From Talinum fruticosum (lineage: Eukaryota; Streptophyta; Magnoliopsida; Caryophyllales; Talinaceae), in assembly GCA_021018815.1 (NCBI GenBank), contig JAITYX010000102.1:1178001-1242000 (forward strand): a DNA stretch of 64,000 bases, read 5' to 3'. The notes below the pieces were generated by a model. That model was not told the DNA's origin. It saw only the letters and a program-made list of their open reading frames with translations, and searched no databases. Position numbers and translations under genes: made by a program. Below are positions 60,431-64,000 of this stretch, piece after piece (positions within the stretch are counted from its first letter, which is position 1; each line of letters opens with the position of its first letter).

Positions 60431-60962
60431 ATGGCTCAGAACAATGGAGAGTTTGATGAAGGAAGATTTTCCAGCAGACCACTAAAGTTCAAAAGGATCT
60501 AACTTCGTACACTAGAAGAAGCTCATGGAATGTTTCCTGCTAGATCATGATGAGGATTTCGGAACATCATACAAGTAGGCAACTACATTCCTATGAAGAC
60601 GGAAGAAACAATACTCGTGCCGAAGACAAAGGCTGATTTCAATGCCGATGAAGCGTAAAAGTTCGGAAAGAACTTCAAAGCGATGAACATTCCGATTTGC
60701 GCCATCAGCTCGTAAGAGTACAATCGATGTTTGCTCGTGACACAGCCCAAAGAAGTGTGGGACACATTAGTCAACACCGATGAAGGCACAAGCCAGGTAA
60801 GACAAGGAAAGATAAGCCAATACCTTCACATGTATGAGCTGTTCAAGATGGAGCCGAAGAAAACATCACTCGGATGTTCATCCGCTTCACCGATATTACC
60901 AACAATCTCAAATCTCAGGCAGTAAATATTTCCCACCAGGAAATGTGCGGAAAGATACTCAA
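60431..60962 (+). pseudogene. Gag 5' part in array unit 2
   Basis: Starts MAQNNGEFDEG at 60431. The open part (60731-60925) reads KEVWDTLVNTDEGTSQVRQG and YELFKMEPK, then shifts frame because a G is missing in the PEEN codons. Confidence 0.8.
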
Positions 60963-61460
60963 TTGTCCCTAGTCTGTAAAGGTTATCTTAGTTAGGAAGT
61001 ACTAGATTAGATAAGGGAATTTCCGAGTGTAGGAAAAACTTGTAAGGAGTTGTCTAAGGGAGCAACTCGGTTGAGTCATTCTGCTGTATTTTGTGGATTC
61101 AAAATAGTAGATTTGACTTCGTGCTTGGATTAGCACGGTCCGTGGTTTTCCGCCTCAGGAGGATTTCCATGTAATTTATGAGTTGATACTTTTATGAGTC
61201 CAATCTAGACTCGACATGCATTTAAAGTTCTGTCCAATCTGTATCTTAATCATCCTTTTAACTCCGAGTCGGTGTTTTTATGAGTTCATTCTTAACTCTC
61301 ATTCTCCTCGTAGTCATATCTAGTGCTTAACTTGAGCGAATTTCCTAATCACCCTATTCACCCCCTCTATAGTGACTTAGCTTCTCCGAGAGCAAACCTT
61401 CAATTGGTATCGAGCCTAGCCTTTCGAAAGGATCTAACCATCCATAGGTCTAAAGATTAA

Positions 61461-61990
61461 ATGGCTTAGAACAATGGAGAGTTTGATGAAGGAAGATCTT
61501 CCAGCAGACCACTAAAGTTCAAAGGATCTAACTTCGTACACTAGAAGAAGCTCATGGAATGTTTCCTGCTAGATCATGATGAGGATTTCTGGAACATCAT
61601 ACAAGTAGGCAACTACATTCCTATGAAGACGGAAGAAATAAGACTCGTGCCGAAGACAAAGGCTGATTTCAATGTCGATGAAGCGAAAAGTTCGGAAAGA
61701 ACTTCAAAGCAATGAACATTCCGATGTGCGCCATCAGCTCGGAAGAGTACAATCGAGTGTCCGCTCGTGACACAGCCAAAGAAGTGTGGGACACATTGGT
61801 CAACACTTATGAAGGCACAAGCCGAGTCGGACAAGGATAGATAAGCCAATATCTTCACATGTATGAGCTGTTCAAGATGGAGCCGAAGAAAACATCACTC
61901 GGATGTTCATCCGCTTCACCGATATTACCAACAATCTCAAATCTCCAGGCGTAAATATTTCCCACCGGAAATGTGCGTAAAGATACACAA
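61461..61990 (+). pseudogene. Gag 5' part in array unit 3
   Basis: The start ATG is followed by GCT and a TAG stop (CAG or CGG in the other units). Downstream gag blocks are present but frame-broken, including a TAG where other units have an AAG codon (GGATAGATAAGCC, about 61834). Confidence 0.8.
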
Positions 61991-62488
61991 TTGTCCCTAT
62001 CTCGTAAGGTTATCTCGGTTAGGAAGTACTAGATTAGATAAGGGAATTTACGAGTGTAGGAAAAACTTGTAAGGAGTTGTCTAAGGGAGCAACTCCGGTT
62101 GAGTCATTCTCGCTGTATTTTGTTTATTCAAAATCGTAGATTTGACTTCGTGCTTGGATTAGCACGGTCCGTGGTTTTCTGGCTCGGGAGGATTTCCATG
62201 TAATTTATGAGTTGATACTTTTATGAGTCCAATCTAGACTCGGACATGATTTAAAGTTCCGTCCAATCCGTATCTTAATCATCCTTTTAACTCGAGTCGG
62301 TGTTTTTATGAGTTCATTCTTAACTCTCATTCTCCTCGTAGTCATATCTAGTGCTTAACTTGAGCGAATTTCCTCATCACCCTAATCACCCCCTCTAGGG
62401 TGACTTAGCTTCTCCGAGAGCAAACTTTCAATTGGTATCGAGCCTAGCCTTTCGAAAGGATCTAACCAACCATAGGTCTAAAGATCAA

Positions 62489-63018
62489 ATGGCTCGAAAT
62501 ATGGAGAGTTTGATGAAGGAAGATCTTCCAAGCAGACCACTAAAGTTCAAAAGGATCTAACTTCGTACACTAGAAGAAGCTCATGGAATGTTTCCTGCTA
62601 GATCATGATGAAGATTTCGGAACATCATACAAGTAGGCAACTACATTCCTATGAAGACGGAAGAAACAATACTCGTGCCGAAGACAAAGGCTGATTTCAA
62701 TGTCGATGAAGCGTAAAAGTTCGGAAAGAACTTCAAAGCGATGAACATTCGATGTGCGCCATAAGCTCGGAAGAGTACAATCGAGTGTCCGCTCGTGACA
62801 CAGCCAAAGAAGTGTGGGACACATTGGTCAACACTTATGAAGGCACAAGCCAAGTAAGACAAGGAAAGATAAGCGAATATCTTCACAAGTATGCGCTGTT
62901 CAAGATGGAGCCGAAGAAAACATCACTCGGATGTTCATCCGCTTCACCGATATTACCAACAATCTCAAATCTCTGGCGTAAATATTTCCCACCAGGAAAT
63001 GTGCAGAAAGATACACAA
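62489..63018 (+). pseudogene. Gag 5' part in array unit 4
   Basis: The start ATG at 62489 has a deletion within the AACAATGG region. The open part (62752-63060) reads AKEVWDTLVNTYEGTSQVRQ and crosses the junction into LTR sequence. Confidence 0.8.
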
Positions 63019-63516
63019 TTGTCCCTATCTCGTAAGGTTATCTCGGTTAGGAAGTACTAGATTAGATAAGGGAATTTCGAGTGTAGGAAAAACTTGTAAG
63101 GAGTTGTCTAAGGGAGCAACTCTGGTTGAGTCATTCTCGCTGTATTTTGTTTATTCAAAATAGTAGATTTGACTTCGTGCTTGGATTAGCACGGTCCGTG
63201 GTTTTCTCGGCTCAAGAGGATTTCCATGTAATTTATGAGTTGATACTTTTATGAGTCCAATCTAGACTCGGCATGCATTTAAAGTTCTGTCCAATCCGTA
63301 TCTTAATCATCCTTTTAACTCGAGTTAGTGTTTTTACGAGTTCATTCTTAACTCTCATTCTCCTCGGAGTCATATCTAGTGCATAACTTGAGCGAATTTC
63401 CTCATCACCCTATTCACCCCCTCTAGGGTGACTTAGCTTCTCCGAGAGCAAACCTTCAATTGGTATCGAGCTTAGCCTTTCGAAAAGATCTAACCATCCA
63501 TATGTCTAAAGATCAA

Positions 63517-64000
63517 ATGGCTCGTAACAATGGAGAGTTTGATGAAGAAAGATCTTCAAGCGAGACCACTAAAGTTCAAAGGATCTAATTTCGTACAATA
63601 GAAGAAGCTCATGGAATGTTTCCTGCTAGATCATGATGAGGATTTCGGAACATCATACAAGTAGGCAACTACATTCCTATGAAGACGGAAGAAACAATAC
63701 TCGTGCCGAAGACAAAGGCTGATTTCAATGTCGATGAAGCGTAAAAGTTCGGAAAGAACTTCGGAGCGAAGAACATTCCGATGTGCGCCATCAGCTCGGA
63801 AGAGTACAATCGAGTGTCCGCTCGTGACACTGCCTAAAGAAGTGTGGGACACATTGGTCAACACTTATGAAGGCACAAGCCAGGTAAGACAAGGAAAGAT
63901 AAGCCAATATCTTCACATGTATGAGCTGTTCAAGATGGAGCCGGAAGAAAACATCACTCGGATGTTCATCCGCTTCATCGATATTACCAACAATCTCAAA
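63517..64000 (+). pseudogene. Gag 5' part in array unit 5, cut by window end
   Basis: Starts MARNNGEFDEERS at 63517. The last 80 bases read PEENITRMFIRFIDITNNLK, in phase with unit 1. Frame breaks occur in the middle. Confidence 0.8.

Larger units (their letters stand above)
58899..64000 (+). repeat. ~1030-bp tandem array of copia LTR end + primer site + gag 5' end
   Basis: Units start at a shared TTGTCC at 58899, 59930, 60963, 61991 and 63019, giving lengths 1031, 1033, 1028, 1028 and at least 982 (window end). Each has about 440 bp of LTR 3' end, the primer site, a gag ATG (59397, 60431, 61461, 62489, 63517) and about 500 bp of gag, then re-enters the LTR. Copies are very similar to one another by eye. 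The array leaves the window still in phase: the next junction would fall at about 64047-64050. Confidence 0.95.

Noticed and set aside
55753..63472. tRNA-like motifs (TGGTATC...)
   Set aside because: They are retrotransposon primer sites after LTR ends; no cloverleaf surrounds them.

Overview
This looks like a repeat-saturated, gene-poor segment of a flowering-plant nuclear genome, probably pericentromeric or otherwise heterochromatic and probably from a large dicot genome. The evidence is Ty3/gypsy and Ty1/copia retrotransposon pieces with plant-type primer sites, two CACTA (En/Spm) DNA transposons, AT-rich filler, long microsatellites and several minisatellite arrays. I found no intact host gene, no tRNA or rRNA gene and no CRISPR. 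Every recognisable coding region belongs to a transposable element and is broken by stops, frameshifts or deletions.

Layout. (1) 1-5.5 kb: decayed Tat-like Ty3/gypsy element with gag/protease remnant, G-rich block, 122-bp and 41-bp tandem arrays, and an LTR-like region with a TATA box. (2) 5.5-12.4 kb: AT-rich DNA holding a large imperfect inverted repeat, a (TTA)26 microsatellite, a possible non-autonomous DNA transposon and a minus-strand copia LTR. (3) 12.4-22.4 kb: minus-strand Tat-like leader and two LTR copies. The second LTR is split by a 2.8-kb solo LTR (TSD AAAAT), which is itself split by a 2.1-kb solo LTR (TSD ATTAT). (4) 22.4-25.3 kb: a minus-strand LTR with its leader, then about 1.9 kb of possibly low-copy DNA. 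(5) 25.3-37.2 kb: a CACTA element with a decayed TNP2 transposase and two tandem fold-back modules. A complete second CACTA element (31993-36260, TSD TTC) is nested inside it and carries an almost intact multi-exon Transposase_24-type gene. (6) 37.2-42.9 kb: a 89-bp array with trimeric higher-order structure, a minus-strand integrase tail, then a plus-strand Tat-like LTR end, leader and gag. (7) 42.9-54.3 kb: two related chromovirus-like LTRs head to head; the right one leads into a degraded gag-pol whose reverse transcriptase has lost its catalytic box. (8) 54.3-64 kb: copia LTR and gag copies that turn into a ~1030-bp tandem array, each unit carrying LTR 3' end, primer site and gag 5' end. 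The array runs off the window.

Most notable: the copia-derived satellite-like array and its apparent precursors; a hairpin in the Tat-like leader that covaries among three copies; nested CACTA elements with exact target duplications; and sequence differences that concentrate at CTG/CCG/CAG trinucleotides. Family names rest on motif recognition by eye. Element boundaries without target-site duplications are approximate.
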